64,000 nt of DNA from Homarus americanus. Its lineage: Eukaryota > Arthropoda > Malacostraca > Decapoda > Nephropidae. A program made the position numbers and the translations under genes. The notes under the pieces are model-generated. The model saw only the letters and a program-made list of their open reading frames with translations. It was not told where the DNA came from and did not search any database. The stretch spans positions 2,379,287-2,443,286 of the forward strand of contig NW_024722158.1 in assembly GCF_018991925.1 (NCBI RefSeq), in the 5' to 3' direction. This document shows, piece by piece, positions 49,596 to 64,000 of the stretch (position 1 is its first letter; every line of letters starts with the position of its first letter).

Positions 49596-52500
49596 GTGAG
49601 TGGTGTTGGGGTGTGTGTGTGGAGGGTGTGGTGTTGGAGTGTGTGTGTTGTGTGTTGGAGTGTGTGTGGTGTTGGAGTGTGTGTGGAGGGTGTGATGTTG
49701 GGGTGTGTGGTGTTGGGGTGTGTGTGGAGGGTGTGGTGTTGGGTGTGTGTGTGGGTGTGGTGTGTGGTGTTGGGTGTGTGTGTGTGTGTGGTGTTGGGGT
49801 GTGTGTGTGTGTGTGTGGAGGGTGTGGTGTGAGTGGTGTTGGAGTGTGTGTGGAGGGTGTGGTGTTGGGGTGTGTGTGTGTGTGGTGTTGGGGGTGTGTG
49901 TGTGTGGTGTTGCAGGGGTGTGTGTGTGTGGTGTTGGGGTGTGTGTGTGTGGTGTTGGGGTGTGTGTGTGGTGTTGGTGTGTGTGTGTGGTGTTGGGGTG
50001 TGTGTGTGTGTGTGTGTGGGGGGTGTGTGGTGTGAGTGGTGTTGGAGTGTGTGTGGGGTGTGGTGTTGGGGTGTGTGTGTGTGGTGTTGGGGTGTGTGTG
50101 TGTGTGGGGTGTGTGTGTGTGGTGTTGGGGTGTGTGGTGGTGTTGAGTGTGTGTGTGGTGTTGGGGGTGTGGTGTGTGTGGTGTTGGGGTGTGTGTGTGT
50201 GGTGTTGGTGTGTGTGTGTGGTGTTGGGGTGTGTGTGGAGGTGTGGTGTTGGGTGTGTGTGTGTTGTGTGTGGGGTGTGTGTGGTGTTGGGTGTGTGGAG
50301 GGTGTGGTGTTGGGTGTGTGTGTGTGGTGTTGGTGTGTGTGGGTGGTGTTGGGGTGTGTGTGTGTGGTGTTGGGGTGTGTGTGGTGTTGGGGTGTGTGTG
50401 GTGGTGTTGGAGTGTGTGTGGAGGGTGTGGTGTTGGGTGTGTGGGTGGTGTTGGGGTGTGTGTGTGTGGTGTTGGGGGGTGTGGTGTGTGTGGTGTTGGG
50501 GTGTGTGTGTGTGTGTTGTGGTGTGTGTGGTGTTGGAGTGTGTGTGGAGGTGTGGTGTTGGAGTGTGTGGGAGGGTGTGGTGTTGGGGTGTGTGTGTGTG
50601 GTGTGGGGGTGTGGTGTGTGTGTGGTGTTGGGGTGTGTGTGTGTGTGTGGTGTTGGGGTGTGGTGTGTGTGGTTGGGGTGTGGTGTGTGGTGTTGGAGTG
50701 TGTGTGTGGTGGTGTTGGGTGTGTGTGGAGGGTTGTGGTGTGTGTGTGGAGGGTGTGGTGTTGGGTGTGTGTGTGGTGTTGGGGGTGTGTGTGTGTGGTG
50801 TTGGGGGTGTGGTGTGTGGTGGTGGGGTGTGTGTGTGTGGTGTTGGGTGTGTGGTGTTGGGTCTGTGTGTGTGTGGTGTTGGGGTGTGGTGTGTGTGGTG
50901 TTGGGGTGGTGTGTGTGGTGTTGGGGTGTGTGTGTGTGTGTGGTGTTGGGTGTGTGTGTGGTGTTGGGGTGTGTGTGTGTGGTGTTGGGGGGTGTGTGTG
51001 TGAGTGTGGTGTTGGAGTGTGTGTGTGTGGTGTTGGGTGTGTGTGGAGGGTGTGGTGTTGGGTGTGTGTGTGTGGTGTTGGGGTGTGTGTGTGGTGTTGG
51101 GGGTGTGTGTGTGTGGTGTTGGGGGGTGTGTGTGTGTGTGGTGTTGGGGTGTGTGTGTGTGGTGTTGGGGTGTGTGTGTGTGGTGTTGGGGTGTGTGTGT
51201 GTGGTGTTGGGGGGGTGTGTGTGTGGAGGTGTGTGGTGTTGGGTGTGTGTGTGGTGTTGGGTGTGTGTGTGTGTGGTGTTGGGGTGTGTGTGTGGGTGTG
51301 GTGTTGGGTGTGTGTGTGGGGTGTGGTGTTGGAGTGTGTGTGTGTGGTGTTGGGGGTGTGTGTGTGTGTGGTGTTGGGGGGTGTGGTGTGTGGTGTTGTT
51401 TGGGGTGTGTGTGTGTGGTGTTGGAGTGTGTGTGTGTGTGTGGTGTTGGGTGTGTGTGGAGGGTGTGGGTGTGTGTGTTGTGTGTTGGGGGGTGTGTGTG
51501 TGTGGTGTTGGTGTGTGTGGTGTTGGGGGTGTGTGTGTGTGTGGTGTTGGGTGTGTGTGTGTGTGTGGTGTTGGGTGTGTGTGGGGGTGTGGTGTTGGGG
51601 TGTGTGTGTGTGGTGTTGGGGTGTGTGTGTGTGGTGTTGGGGGTGTGGTGTGTGGTGTTGGGGTGTGTGTGTGTGGTGTTGGGGTGTGTGTTGGTGTGTG
51701 GTGTTGGGTGTGTGTGTGTGTGGTGTTGGGGTGTGTGTGTGTGGTGTTGGGGTGTGTGTGTGTGTGGTGTTGGGGTGTGTGTATGTGTGGTGTTGGGGTG
51801 TGTGTGTGTGTGTGGTGTTGGGGTGTGTGTGTGTGTGTGTGGTGTTGGGGTGTGTGTGTGTGTGGTGTTGGGGTGTGTGTGTGTGTGGGTGGGGTGTGTG
51901 TGGTGTGTGTGTGTGGTGTGTGTGTGTGTGTGTGGTGTTGGGGGTGTGTGTGGTGTTGGGGTGTGTGTGTGTGTGGTGTTGGTGTGTGTGGTGTTGGTGT
52001 GTGTGTGTGGTGTTGGGTGTGTGTGTGTGTGGTTGGGGTGTGTGTGGTGTTGGGTGTGTGTGTGTGTGTGGTGTTGTGTGTGTGTGTGGTGTTGGGGTGT
52101 GTGTGTGTGTGGTGTTGGGGTGTGTGTGTGTGTGGTGTTGGGGTGTGTGTGTGGTGTTGGGGTGTGTGTGTGGTGTTGGGGTGTGTGTGTGTGGTGTTGG
52201 GGTGTGTGTGTGTGGTGTTGGGGTGTGTGTGTGTGGTGCTGGGGTGTGTGTTGTGTGTGGTGTTGGGGTGTGTGTGTGTGTGGTTGGGGTGTGTGTGTGT
52301 GGTGTTGGGGTGTGTGTGTGTGTGGTGTTGTGTGTGTGTGTGGTGGTTGGGGTGTGTGTGTGGTGTGGTGTGTGTGGTGTGTGTGTGTGGTGGTGTGTGT
52401 GGTGTGTGTGTGTGTGTGGTGTTGGGTGTGGTGTTGGGGGTGTGTGTGTGGTGTTGGGGTGTGTGTGTGTGTGGTGTTGGGGTGTGTGGTGTTGGGGTGT

Positions 52501-53906
52501 GTGTGTGGTGTTGGGGTGTGTGTGTGGTGTTGGTGTGTGTGTGGTGTTGGGGTGTGTGTGTGTGGTGTTGGGGTGTGTGTGTGTGGTGTTGGGGTGTGTG
52601 TGTGGTGTTGGGGTGTGTGTGTGGTGTGGGGGTGTGTGGTGTTGGGTGTGTGTGTGGTGTGTGTGTGTGTGTGGGGTGTGTGTGGTGTTGGGGTGTGTGT
52701 GTGTGGTGTTGGGGTGTGTGTGTGTGGTGTTGTGTGGTGGTGTTGGGGTGGTGTGTGTGTGTGTGTGGTGTTGGGGTGTGTGTGGTGTTGGGTGTGTGTG
52801 GTGTTGGGGTGTGTGTGTGTGTTGTGTGTGTGTGGTGTTGGGGTGTGTGTGTGTGTGGTGTTGGTGTGTGTGTGTGGTGTTGGGGTGTGTGTGTGGTGTT
52901 GGGTGTGTGTGTGGTGTTAGTGTGTGTGTGTGGTGTTGGGGTGTGTGTGTGTGTGTGGTGTTGGGGTGTGTGTGTGTGTGTGGTGTTGGGGTGTGTGTGT
53001 GTGGTGTTGGGGTGTGTGTGTGTGGTGTTGGGGTGTGTGTGTGTGTTGTGTGGTGTTGTGTGTGTGTGTGTGGTGTTGGGGTGTGTGTGTGTGTGTGGTG
53101 TTGGGGTGTGTGTGTGTGTGTGTGGGTGTGTGTGTGTGTGTGTGGTGTGTGTGTGTGGTGTTGGGGTGTGTGTGTGTGGTGTTGGGGTGTGTGTGTGGTG
53201 TTGTGTGTGTGTGGTGTTAGTGTGTGTGTGTGTGGTGTTGGGGTGTGTGTGTGTGTGTGTGGTGTTGTGTGTGTGTGTGGTGTTGGGTGTGTGTGTGTGG
53301 TGTTGGGGTGTGTGGTGTGTGTGTGTGTGTGGTGTTGGGGTGTGTGTGTGTGGTGTTGGGGTGTGTGTGTGTGGTGTTGGGGTGTGTGTGTGTGTGGTGT
53401 TGGGTGTGTGTGTGTGTGTGGTGTTGGGTGTGTGTGTGTGGTGTTGGGGTGTGTGTGTGTGTTTGGGGTGTGTGTGTGGTGTTGGGTGTGTGTGTGTGTG
53501 TGGTGTGGGGGGTGTGTTGGTGTGGGGGTGTGTGGGTGTGTGTGTGTGGTGTGTGTGGTGTGTGTGTGGTGTGGTGTGTGGGTGTGTTGGTGTGTGGTGT
53601 GGTGTTGGGTGTGTGTGTGTGTGTGTGTGGTGTGTGGGTGTGTGTGTGGTGTTGGGGTGTGTGTGTGGTGTTGGGGTGTGTGTGTGGTGTGGGGTGTGTG
53701 TGTGTGCGTGTGTGTGTGTGTGTGGTGTTGGGGTGTGTGTGGTGTTGGGGTGTGTGTGTGTGTGGTGTTGGGGTGTGTGTGTGTGGTGTCGGTGTGTGTG
53801 TGTGGTGTTGTGTGTGGTGTGGGGTGTGTGTGGTGTTGGGGTGTGTGTGTGTGTGCGTTGGGGTGTGTGTGCGTGGTGTCAGTGTGTGTGTGTGTGTGGT
53901 GTTGGG
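49596..53906. repeat. 4.3-kb TG-rich minisatellite
   Basis: Variable 17-26 bp units built on GGTGTTGGGGTGTGTGTGTG; the + strand is almost devoid of A and C. Two domains are visible: up to about 51470 the array mixes units with TGGAGTGTGTGTGGAGGGTG variants, while the rest is nearly pure TGTTGGGG/TGTGTG. CG and TCA variants return only after 53700. The very long Cys/Val/Gly and His/Thr/Pro ORFs on the two strands are products of the repeat. It lies in the RYK intron, ending about 780 bp before the kinase exon, and is UG-rich in the sense RNA. Confidence 0.97.
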
Positions 53907-54239
53907 CCACATACAATATACTCCTACACTTATTTGTTCTTATTTTTATGTTTATAGTACTGTACAGTTTGCAGTTTTCTCTTTATTCACAAGACAAATT
54001 CTGTGGTTACTTACATATAACACTTTACAGTAAATAACAATCATCTCGGTGACAACCAGACTTATATATCTGATTTTCAACCCAGAGAGTCGTTTCATAT
54101 TTTTTTAATTGTTGATGTAACTGTGTTTTAATAACCTTGTTGTACACTTAAAGACCTTAGTTGTTGAAGTGCAGTTATAACATAACAATTGATTTTCTTT
54201 AAACAGTTCAGATAAGCAGTGTTATCTTCAACATCCCCC

Positions 54240-54328
54240 CCCCCCCATATATTCGCTTTTTTGGGACTTTTGTATTTTTCGGACTGGGGTCTGCCCCAAT
54301 TAGTCCAATTTATTGAGGTTCTACTGTA
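54240..54328. mobile_element. Fragment of a Tigger-type terminus
   Basis: Ends AATTTATTGAGGTTCTACTG plus TA with preceding GGACTGGGGTCTGCCCC, resembling the terminal region of a Tigger element. A C14 homopolymer (54234-54247) replaces the expected interior. No left terminus. Confidence 0.45.
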
Positions 54329-54688
54329 CTATCACTTTCTCCCTTTCTTCATTCCCTCTGATCTTCATCTTTTTATTTTATTATTTGTATTTCTTTCTTT
54401 TCCTCTATGGTTTTGGCTTTCTCCTCCTCTTCAGATACTTAAGAAATCCCTTTTATTAATGAATTGGTAACGTGAGGAAAGTAATTGTTTGCAGCTGCTC
54501 ACCTCACGTTACCACATGTTAGGAAAGGCCCCTGAGAGGTGGAACACTAGACCTGTGGACATGCTCTGTTATTCATGTACGTATGCCAGAACTAGGAGGT
54601 CCATATATGGTGATTCTTATTCTAGTTATTATTGAAGAGATAAGTTGTTTGATGATGTAAGTAGTAATTGTTGTGTCCAATGCTACAG

Positions 54689-54847
54689 GTGATATATCTG
54701 CTAAGTTGACTGGCTTGAGAGTGGCAAGAGAATGCTTACAACTGTTGGAGGTGGAGCAGGAGGGCACTTTTGGCAGGGTGTATCATGCCCTGTACCAGCC
54801 ACCAGACCAGTCGCACCCCACTACTGTCACCGTCAAAACTGTCACAG
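54689..54847 (+). CDS. RYK: RYK/Derailed receptor, first kinase-domain exon
   Basis: Acceptor CAATGCTACAG, donor GTGAGT. After the split Ser codon it reads DISAKLTGLRVARECLQLLE, VEQEGTFGRVYHALYQPPDQ and SHPTTVTVKTVT. QEGTFGR(V/I)(Y/F) is the unusual glycine loop that marks RYK among tyrosine kinases (Gln-Glu-Gly instead of Gly-x-Gly), and VTVKTVT holds the beta-3 Lys, as in vertebrate FVKTVK. It leaves one base of a Gly codon for the next exon, which is not in the window. The last 39 bases are the first copy of a 42-bp tandem repeat that includes the splice donor. Confidence 0.93.
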
Positions 54848-54921
54848 GTGAGTCACACCCCACCACTGTCACCGTCAAGACTGTCACAGGTGAGTCACAC
54901 CCCACCACTGTCACTGTCAAG
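54809..54921 (+). repeat. 42-bp in-frame tandem repeat spanning the 5' splice site
   Basis: Units at 54809-54850, 54851-54892 and a partial third at 54893-54921. Each full unit encodes SHPTTVTVKTVTGE and includes CACAG|GTGAGT, so two equivalent donors exist (54848 and 54890). Using the second adds exactly 14 residues in frame. The four base differences between copies are all at synonymous third positions (TCG/TCA, ACT/ACC, AAA/AAG, ACC/ACT). Reading on past the third unit meets a stop at 54946. Confidence 0.93.
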
Positions 54922-54949
54922 CAGTGGCATGAATGGTTGCACTGTTGAG

Positions 54950-56287
54950 GCATGCAGAACACCCACATATATCAGTTATCAAATCAAATATCAAGTAGGA
55001 TGTGGTCTTTCTCTAAATAAGGGTTGTCTAGCTTTTATAAACGCCTAATTTCTTATATCGTATCAGTGGCATCTGACAAAGTATCTATTAATCTATTACA
55101 AATCATTAAATAATGGGTTCAAAAATATTTAAGGCAAAAGAATATTAAGCTCTCAGTGTGATCTACAGTAATTTAGAAATTAAGTACAGTACTGTAGTTA
55201 AAAATGACTAGTCTTCATGCACAATGCTGGCCCTCTGTAAAGTTGTCAATTATTTGTCATATAAACTAATTGGCGACTCTCGAGGCCAGTAAGAAGGGAA
55301 GAACAGAACGATAAATGCACATTATTATCTCAGCAGTCAGACCGTGAATGTGAGCCTAGTCCATTTAAATTTCCATAACTCTGTGCTGGCTGCCTCAACT
55401 CCTGGATTACAGTGCTTACCCAACTCCCTGAAATATTTTCTTATTAGTGTTAGGGAAGTGAAGTGATGGTTGTTAAAGTAATATTTTTTTCATATTTACA
55501 GGGAAAGTGTCTAGTTTTCAAAAGCCATTACTGTATCAGGCTATGCAACCTCCTTACAGTGACAATGTCTCAAAAAAAGTCTCTGAAAGAGGATTTTCAA
55601 GACTTACATGAATTGTATCAGTACCATTCTCATCATTATAATTTATAGTGACATAAAACATAGACACGCAAAAAAAAAGTTTTACCATTTGAGAATTGTT
55701 TTCTTGTTATTTTCTCAAAAACTATTGATCACATCAGAAATCTAATTCCTGCATTTGAAAGCTCATGAAATTTCACTTCTAGCAGTGCATAGTATATACT
55801 TAAACAGTTGGCTCAGACAACTTTGAGCTTGGAGGTTGTGAACGTATTGGTGTGAGTTTTTTCTCTTGTGTTTATTACAAGTGATGAAAAATAGCTATAT
55901 ACTTTTATTATTCTTTTGGGGGCTTATGTTGCAGAACAATCAGTTATGAAGCCAAAGATATGGTTTATGCCAATAAAAACAAGTTTGGGGGGAATTGATA
56001 TAGCAAAAAAAATATTCTCCGTGCACTGTCTCGCCAGCCCTGGGGGCCTCAGAGATGTGATCCTGGAACTGGAAAACTTAAAACTTATCTCGTGCATGAG
56101 AGAGAGGGAGTTAATACTTTATTTTTTATTATCCAGACAAAATAATGCAATTAATGATTTGAGCAGTAGGCAACAGGTTAATTTTGATAGCACCAGCACA
56201 ACAAAGGGTTAAATCTATAGTTTACTCTATCTGAATAAAAAACAAAGATTTATGAAATTGAGAGATTCCTTGTTTGTAAAGATGTAG
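54950..56287. other. Intron sequence after the kinase exon
   Basis: I looked for the next RYK kinase exon and did not find one. An open stretch at 55916-56212 encodes 98 residues with no domain I recognise. AT-rich otherwise. Confidence 0.45.
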
Positions 56288-56922
56288 TACAGTCAACCCT
56301 CGCTTTACGCGGTCCCACATTACGCGTTTCCACGTTTACGCGGTACCCTGCCGAACACGGAATGCTCACTTTCCGCTGTGTGTGTACCCTTGTACGCGGA
56401 GAGCGGCGCGAGCAGGGTGCGCACAAGGTCGCCCAGTCATCAAAACATTACCGAGTTCTTCACCCGCCACCCACCACAGCCGGCCCAAGTCAGTGATAGT
56501 GATAATGATAGTGAGGATATGGACTTATATGGACTTTGAGGGGTTTGACAAAGAGGCCCTGCAAGCCTCTGTGGTGGATAGTGATACAAGTGATACAGGT
56601 GAGGGCCAATAATCTGCCCTCTGCCTCGGAACCAACCCCCCATCCCCGTGTGCCCAGCCATCTTTTCTACTATTGTAAGTGTTAAAAAACCTAATATTAT
56701 TGATATTTCTCTTAATTATTAATTGTGTCTGCATACCATAATAAAATTAAGAAGTTACTTTTACTACAACGTAGGTATTGTGTCTGAAAAAGTGGAGTTT
56801 GGGGGTCGGCCCGGTCTCTATTTCAATTAATCCCATATGTTATGTTGTTCACTTTACGCGTTTCTCACTTTACGCGGGCCGCCGTGGGTTCAATTGACCG
56901 CGTAAAGTGAGGGTTCACTGTA
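56288..56922 (+). mobile_element. TIR element (CAACCCTCGCTTTACGCGG termini) with transposase tail
   Basis: Left end TACAGTCAACCCTCGCTTTA and right end TAAAGTGAGGGTTCACTGTA. Instead of palindromic modules it holds a coding remnant (56395-56610): SPSHQNITEFFTRHPPQPAQ, VSDSDNDSED, then FEGFDKEALQASVVDSDTSD. This looks like the acidic C-terminal tail of a Tigger-type transposase. The right part (TAATCCCATATGTTATGTTG) is shared with the module-bearing elements, so this may be closer to their autonomous source. Confidence 0.82.
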
Positions 56923-56936
56923 ATAATAAAATACAG

Positions 56937-57538
56937 TATAGTCTGGATTTACGCGGTTTTGGTTAACGCGTTTGGTCATTTACGCGGTGCCTTGCCAAAA
57001 TGAAATGTTTTAATTACGCGGTAAATTTGGTCATTTACGCGGGAAGCGGCGCAGGCAGGGTGCGCACAAGGTCGCCCAGTCATTAAAACATTACCGAGTT
57101 CTTCACCCACCACTCGCCACAGCCGGCCCAAGTCAGTGATAGTGAGAATATGGTCATTGAGGGGTTTGACAAAGAGGCCCTGCAAGCCTCTGTGGTGGAT
57201 AGTGATACAAGTGATACAGGTGAGGGCCAATAATCTGCCCTCTGCCTCGGAACCAACCCCCCATCCCCGTGTGCCCAGCCATCTTTTCTACTAACGTAAG
57301 TGTTAAAAAACCTAATATTATTGATATTTCTCTTAATTATTAATTGTGTGTGCATACCATCATAAAATTAAGATGTTATTTTGACTACAAGGTATGTATT
57401 TTGTCGGAAAATGTGGAGTTTGGGGGTCGGCCCAGTCTCTATTTCAATTAATCCCATATGTTCTGTTATTTCATTAACGCGTTTCTCGTTTTACACGGAC
57501 CTCCACGGGTTCAATTGACCACGTAAATCCAGACTGTA
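56937..57538 (+). mobile_element. Sister TIR element (AGTCTGGATTTACGCGG termini)
   Basis: Left end TATAGTCTGGATTTACGCGG and right end ACGTAAATCCAGACTGTA. The interior (57040-57440) is nearly identical to 56400-56830 of its neighbour, including SPSH, ITEFFTHHS and FDKEALQASVVDSDTSD remnants, yet the termini differ clearly. Only 14 bp separate the two. Confidence 0.82.
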
Positions 57539-57936
57539 CTGAAAAACAAGGCAAATTATCACAAACTTACGGCAAATTTGCCGAAGACGTAAATAATGGC
57601 TTAGAGGCAGAGGGAAGTTCACAACATCTCACTGTCCTTCATACATAACCCACACCAGATACTTGTCTTACATTATTTAACGACTGTATTACCTTTAAGA
57701 AACATTTGTTTATTATCTAAATGAAAAATGACCCAAGAAAGATTAAAGAAATGTTAACAGCCGCTAGTCAGCCATTTGCAATGGTGCTACACCCTGGTGG
57801 CAGATCATGGCAACACAAAACATCGCAGGCAAAAATACGAGTTTCACATCCTGTCGGTAATTCTCTTGACCAAAATATAAACAAGCCACACAGCTGCTCT
57901 GATCAGAGGCAGAGTTGGGTTAGTTTAATGTTACTA

Positions 57937-59638
57937 TACAGTAATACCTCGCGGTTCTCGTTTGCGCATTTCCACATTTACTCGGTCCCCGGCAGAACTG
58001 GAATGCCCAATTTACCCGGTGCATCTACTCATATACGCTGGTGAAGTATAATTTTTTTATTTAGCTCATAAAACTCATACAAATTACTCGGTCAGAATAT
58101 AATTAACATTGCTGTAATTCGTACAATATGATGATCATTTTAAATACAGCTAGACCCCGACTTACGACTGCTTCGACTTACGACCGCGCAGTTGTGACTT
58201 CTAATGACACACGCATTTTCTATACCGAAACGTTTCCAGTTAATGTAGTCTCCATGTATAATTAGAAAATTATGGGGCCCCCATGTGCATTCAGCTGACT
58301 ACATTAAAGGTAAGTGCTCAGTCACACTGTATCCATTTCTCATTATTTATTACTTTCACTGTACTGTATTTCATTGTAAATTTTTTTTTTTTTTTTTTTT
58401 TATCATCTATGTCGGACTTACGACCTGGATTTGGGTCCCTAACCCCGTCGTAAGTCGGGGTCTAGCTGTATAAACATCATGGATTTTGCATTAGACACAC
58501 AAATTTTAGATCTAATGTAAGAATTTGGTTTACACAGAGCAAATATGTTATCTTTTGTGTAAAATATATGACGTGTATATTCAAAATATTCCTGGTCTTG
58601 CAAGGAATCCAGCAATGTCAATTATATTATCCTAACTTCAGTCTGAGGTATTATTTATTACTAAAAAGGTAAATAGTCTGGTTTTCCCACACATTTATCT
58701 GGTAGGGAGGGTTGGTGGGGGGTGGGGAGGAAGGAGGGACCAACCGACCATCTGGCACGGTGTGAAGATTATTTTTTTTTATTAACTGAAGGTATTTGTT
58801 TTAGCTCATAAACTTCATACAAATTACCCGGCCAGAATATAATTTACATTGCTGGAATTCTTACAATTTGATGATCATTTTGAATATAAACATCATAGAT
58901 TTTGCATTAGACATACAAATTTTAGATATAATGTTTACTCTGAATAAATATGTTATCTTTTGTGCAAAATATATGACATTTATATTCAAAATATTCCTGG
59001 TCTTACAAGGAATCCAGCAATGTCAATTATATTTTCCTAACTTTAGTTTGAGGTATTATTTATTACTAAAAGTTAAAATTAGTTTTTTCACCCAACATTT
59101 CTCTGGGGGGTGGGGGGGGAGGGATGGGACCGACCGACCATCTAGCCGGTTGGAAGAGGGGGGGGGAGGCAAGTTGGGGTACTTTGATTGACAGATAGTG
59201 TCGTGAAGAATATTTTTTTTTTATTAACTGAGGATATTTGTTTTAGCTCATAAAATTCATACAAATTACCCGGCCAGAATATAATTTACATTGCTGGAAT
59301 TCTTACAATTTGATGATCATTTTGAATATAAACATCATAGATTTTGCATTAGACATACAAATTTTAGATATAATGTTTACTCTGAGTAAATATGTTATCT
59401 TTTGTGCAAAATATATGACATTTATATTCAAAATATTCCTGGTCTTACAAGGAATCCAGCAATGTCAATTACATTATCCTAACTTAAGTGTTTAATTTTC
59501 TTTGTTTAAAGGGCTGTACAGGTAGTCATTTTCTGTTAAACTTGTACAGCAAATATAACCATCAGTTTTCCGGCATTTTCGAAAATCCGGCACTCCTCAG
59601 CTCCCGAGGTTGCCGGATTTTTGATAGTCAACCTGTAT
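57937..59638. mobile_element. Chimeric TIR element: two different termini joined through modules
   Basis: The left end TACAGTAATACCTCGCGGTT belongs to the ACGCGG superfamily; the right end GATTTTTGATAGTCAACCTG plus TA belongs to the ATCCGGCAACC family of 26817-27710. Between them are modules near 58090-58640 (split by a MITE), 58840-59042 and 59279-59480. From 59485 onward (AAGTGTTTAATTTTCTTTGT) it is collinear, inverted, with 26840-26980. Recombination at a shared module explains this best (inference). Confidence 0.65.
58145..58470. mobile_element. Tigger-B MITE nested in a module
   Basis: Left end TACAGCTAGACCCCGACTTA and right end TAAGTCGGGGTCTAGCTGTA are perfect inverted repeats. It interrupts the module between ATCATTTTAAA and TAAACATCATGG; intact modules read ATCATTTTGAATATAAACAT, which gives the TA target. 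326 bp, no ORF. Confidence 0.95.
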
Positions 59639-59655
59639 GTATATATGAATGTATG

Positions 59656-63353
<3,698 letters not shown>

Positions 63354-63744
63354 TACACAACTCGACTTAACGGGGTTAGGACTCAAATCCAGGTCGAAGT
63401 CCGACATGGTCGTAAGTCCTAGATAAAAAAAAAAAATTTTTTTTTTTAATAAAAATCTACAATGAAATACAGTACAGTAAAAGTAATGAATAATGATGAA
63501 TGGATACAGTACAGTGAAAGTAATAAATAAGGAATGGATACAGTGTGACTGAGCACGAACCTTTAATGTAGTCAGCTGAATGCACATGGGCCCTAATTTT
63601 CTAATTATACATGGAGACTACATTAACTGGAAACGTTTCTGGTATAGAAAATGCGTGTCATTTAATTTTTTTTTTTTTTTTAATCTATCTGAGGCGGTCG
63701 TAAGTCCCACGTCGTAAGTCCACGAGTCGTAAGTCGGGGTCTAG

Positions 63745-63749
<5 letters not shown>
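63354..63749. mobile_element. Tigger-B MITE between two TA arrays
   Basis: Left subterminal CGACTTAACGGGGTTAGGAC and right end GTAAGTCGGGGTCTAGGTG. The interior (CACATGGG-CC-TAATTTTCTA, GAAACGTTT, CAGTACAGTAAAAGTAATGA) matches the arms of 34097-36706 and 58145-58470. The left terminus is degraded. Confidence 0.85.
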
Positions 63750-63834
<85 letters not shown>

Positions 63835-63837
63835 ATA

Positions 63838-63874
<37 letters not shown>
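63748..63874. repeat. (TA)n microsatellite
   Basis: About 125 bp of TA with a TTATATATAATAT interruption near 63826, joining two transposon termini. Confidence 0.96.
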
Positions 63875-63878
<4 letters not shown>

Positions 63879-64000
63879 GCAGGGGTATGCTATAACGAAT
63901 CTAATTGGTTCTAGAACCTTGTTCGTTATAGCATTCGTTCGATATAGGATTAACTGCCCAGGCCCCAAATACAACCACTTAACACTGAAAAATATAATAT
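63874..64000 (-). mobile_element. Tigger-type element (GGGGTATGCTATAACGAA terminus), cut by the window edge
   Basis: GGGGTATGCTATAACGAATC followed by TTCTAGAACCTTGTTCGTTA and CCCAGGCCCCAAATACAACC is the reverse complement of the right end of the element at 16685-17537 (about 17445-17535). Confidence 0.82.

Noticed and set aside
49498..53957. ORFs up to 1,472 codons on both strands (His/Thr/Pro on minus, Cys/Val/Gly on plus)
   Set aside because: All are frame-wise readings of the TG minisatellite; stop codons are simply absent from this base composition and several overlapping frames are open at once.
55916..56212. 98-codon ORF as a host gene or next RYK kinase exon
   Set aside because: No kinase motif, no fitting splice sites and no recognisable domain; kept only as an intron note.

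Overview
The window looks like a piece of a large, repeat-packed animal genome, most likely a decapod crustacean. That placement is inferred from intron size, the mix of Tigger/pogo and hAT transposons, CR1-like LINEs, a tRNA-type SINE and arthropod-like receptor exons; no species marker was seen. There is no bacterial or viral gene organisation, no rRNA and no CRISPR.

The only host gene I can support is on the + strand: a RYK/Derailed-type Wnt receptor tyrosine kinase (atypical), present as five internal exons at 4102-4241 and 23610-23703 (WIF domain), 27798-27960 (transmembrane segment), 42584-42816 (cytoplasmic linker) and 54689-54847 (start of the kinase domain). The splice phases agree at every junction except the first, where exon 4102-4241 appears to lack one base. 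The first coding exons and the rest of the kinase lie outside the window. Introns are about 19.4, 4.1, 14.6 and 11.9 kb and are almost wholly made of repeats.

Layout: 1-1150 TG-rich minisatellite; 2235-2884 MITE; 3289-3876 40-bp minisatellite; 4307-12000 TIR elements, Tigger-type MITEs, a pogo transposase relic and TA arrays; 12130-18060 three Tigger-type elements and a LINE with a nested insertion; 18720-23055 two jerky-like transposase relics; 24434-25187 35-bp minisatellite; 25752-26462 CR1-like LINE end; 26817-27710 TIR element; 28371-39955 a deep nest of transposons including a nearly complete hAT; 40018-41056 relic of an unrecognised protein family; 43144-45623 second hAT; 46138-46536 SINE; 49596-53906 a 4.3-kb TG minisatellite; 56288-64000 a chain of TIR elements joined by TA arrays.

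The points most worth a second look are: a 42-bp in-frame triplication across the 5' splice site of the kinase exon, in which all differences between copies are synonymous; a roughly 200-bp imperfect palindrome that recurs at least 17 times inside elements with different terminal repeats; transposon termini directly abutting (TA)n arrays; and a four-level transposon nest whose empty sites can be read from neighbouring duplicate copies.
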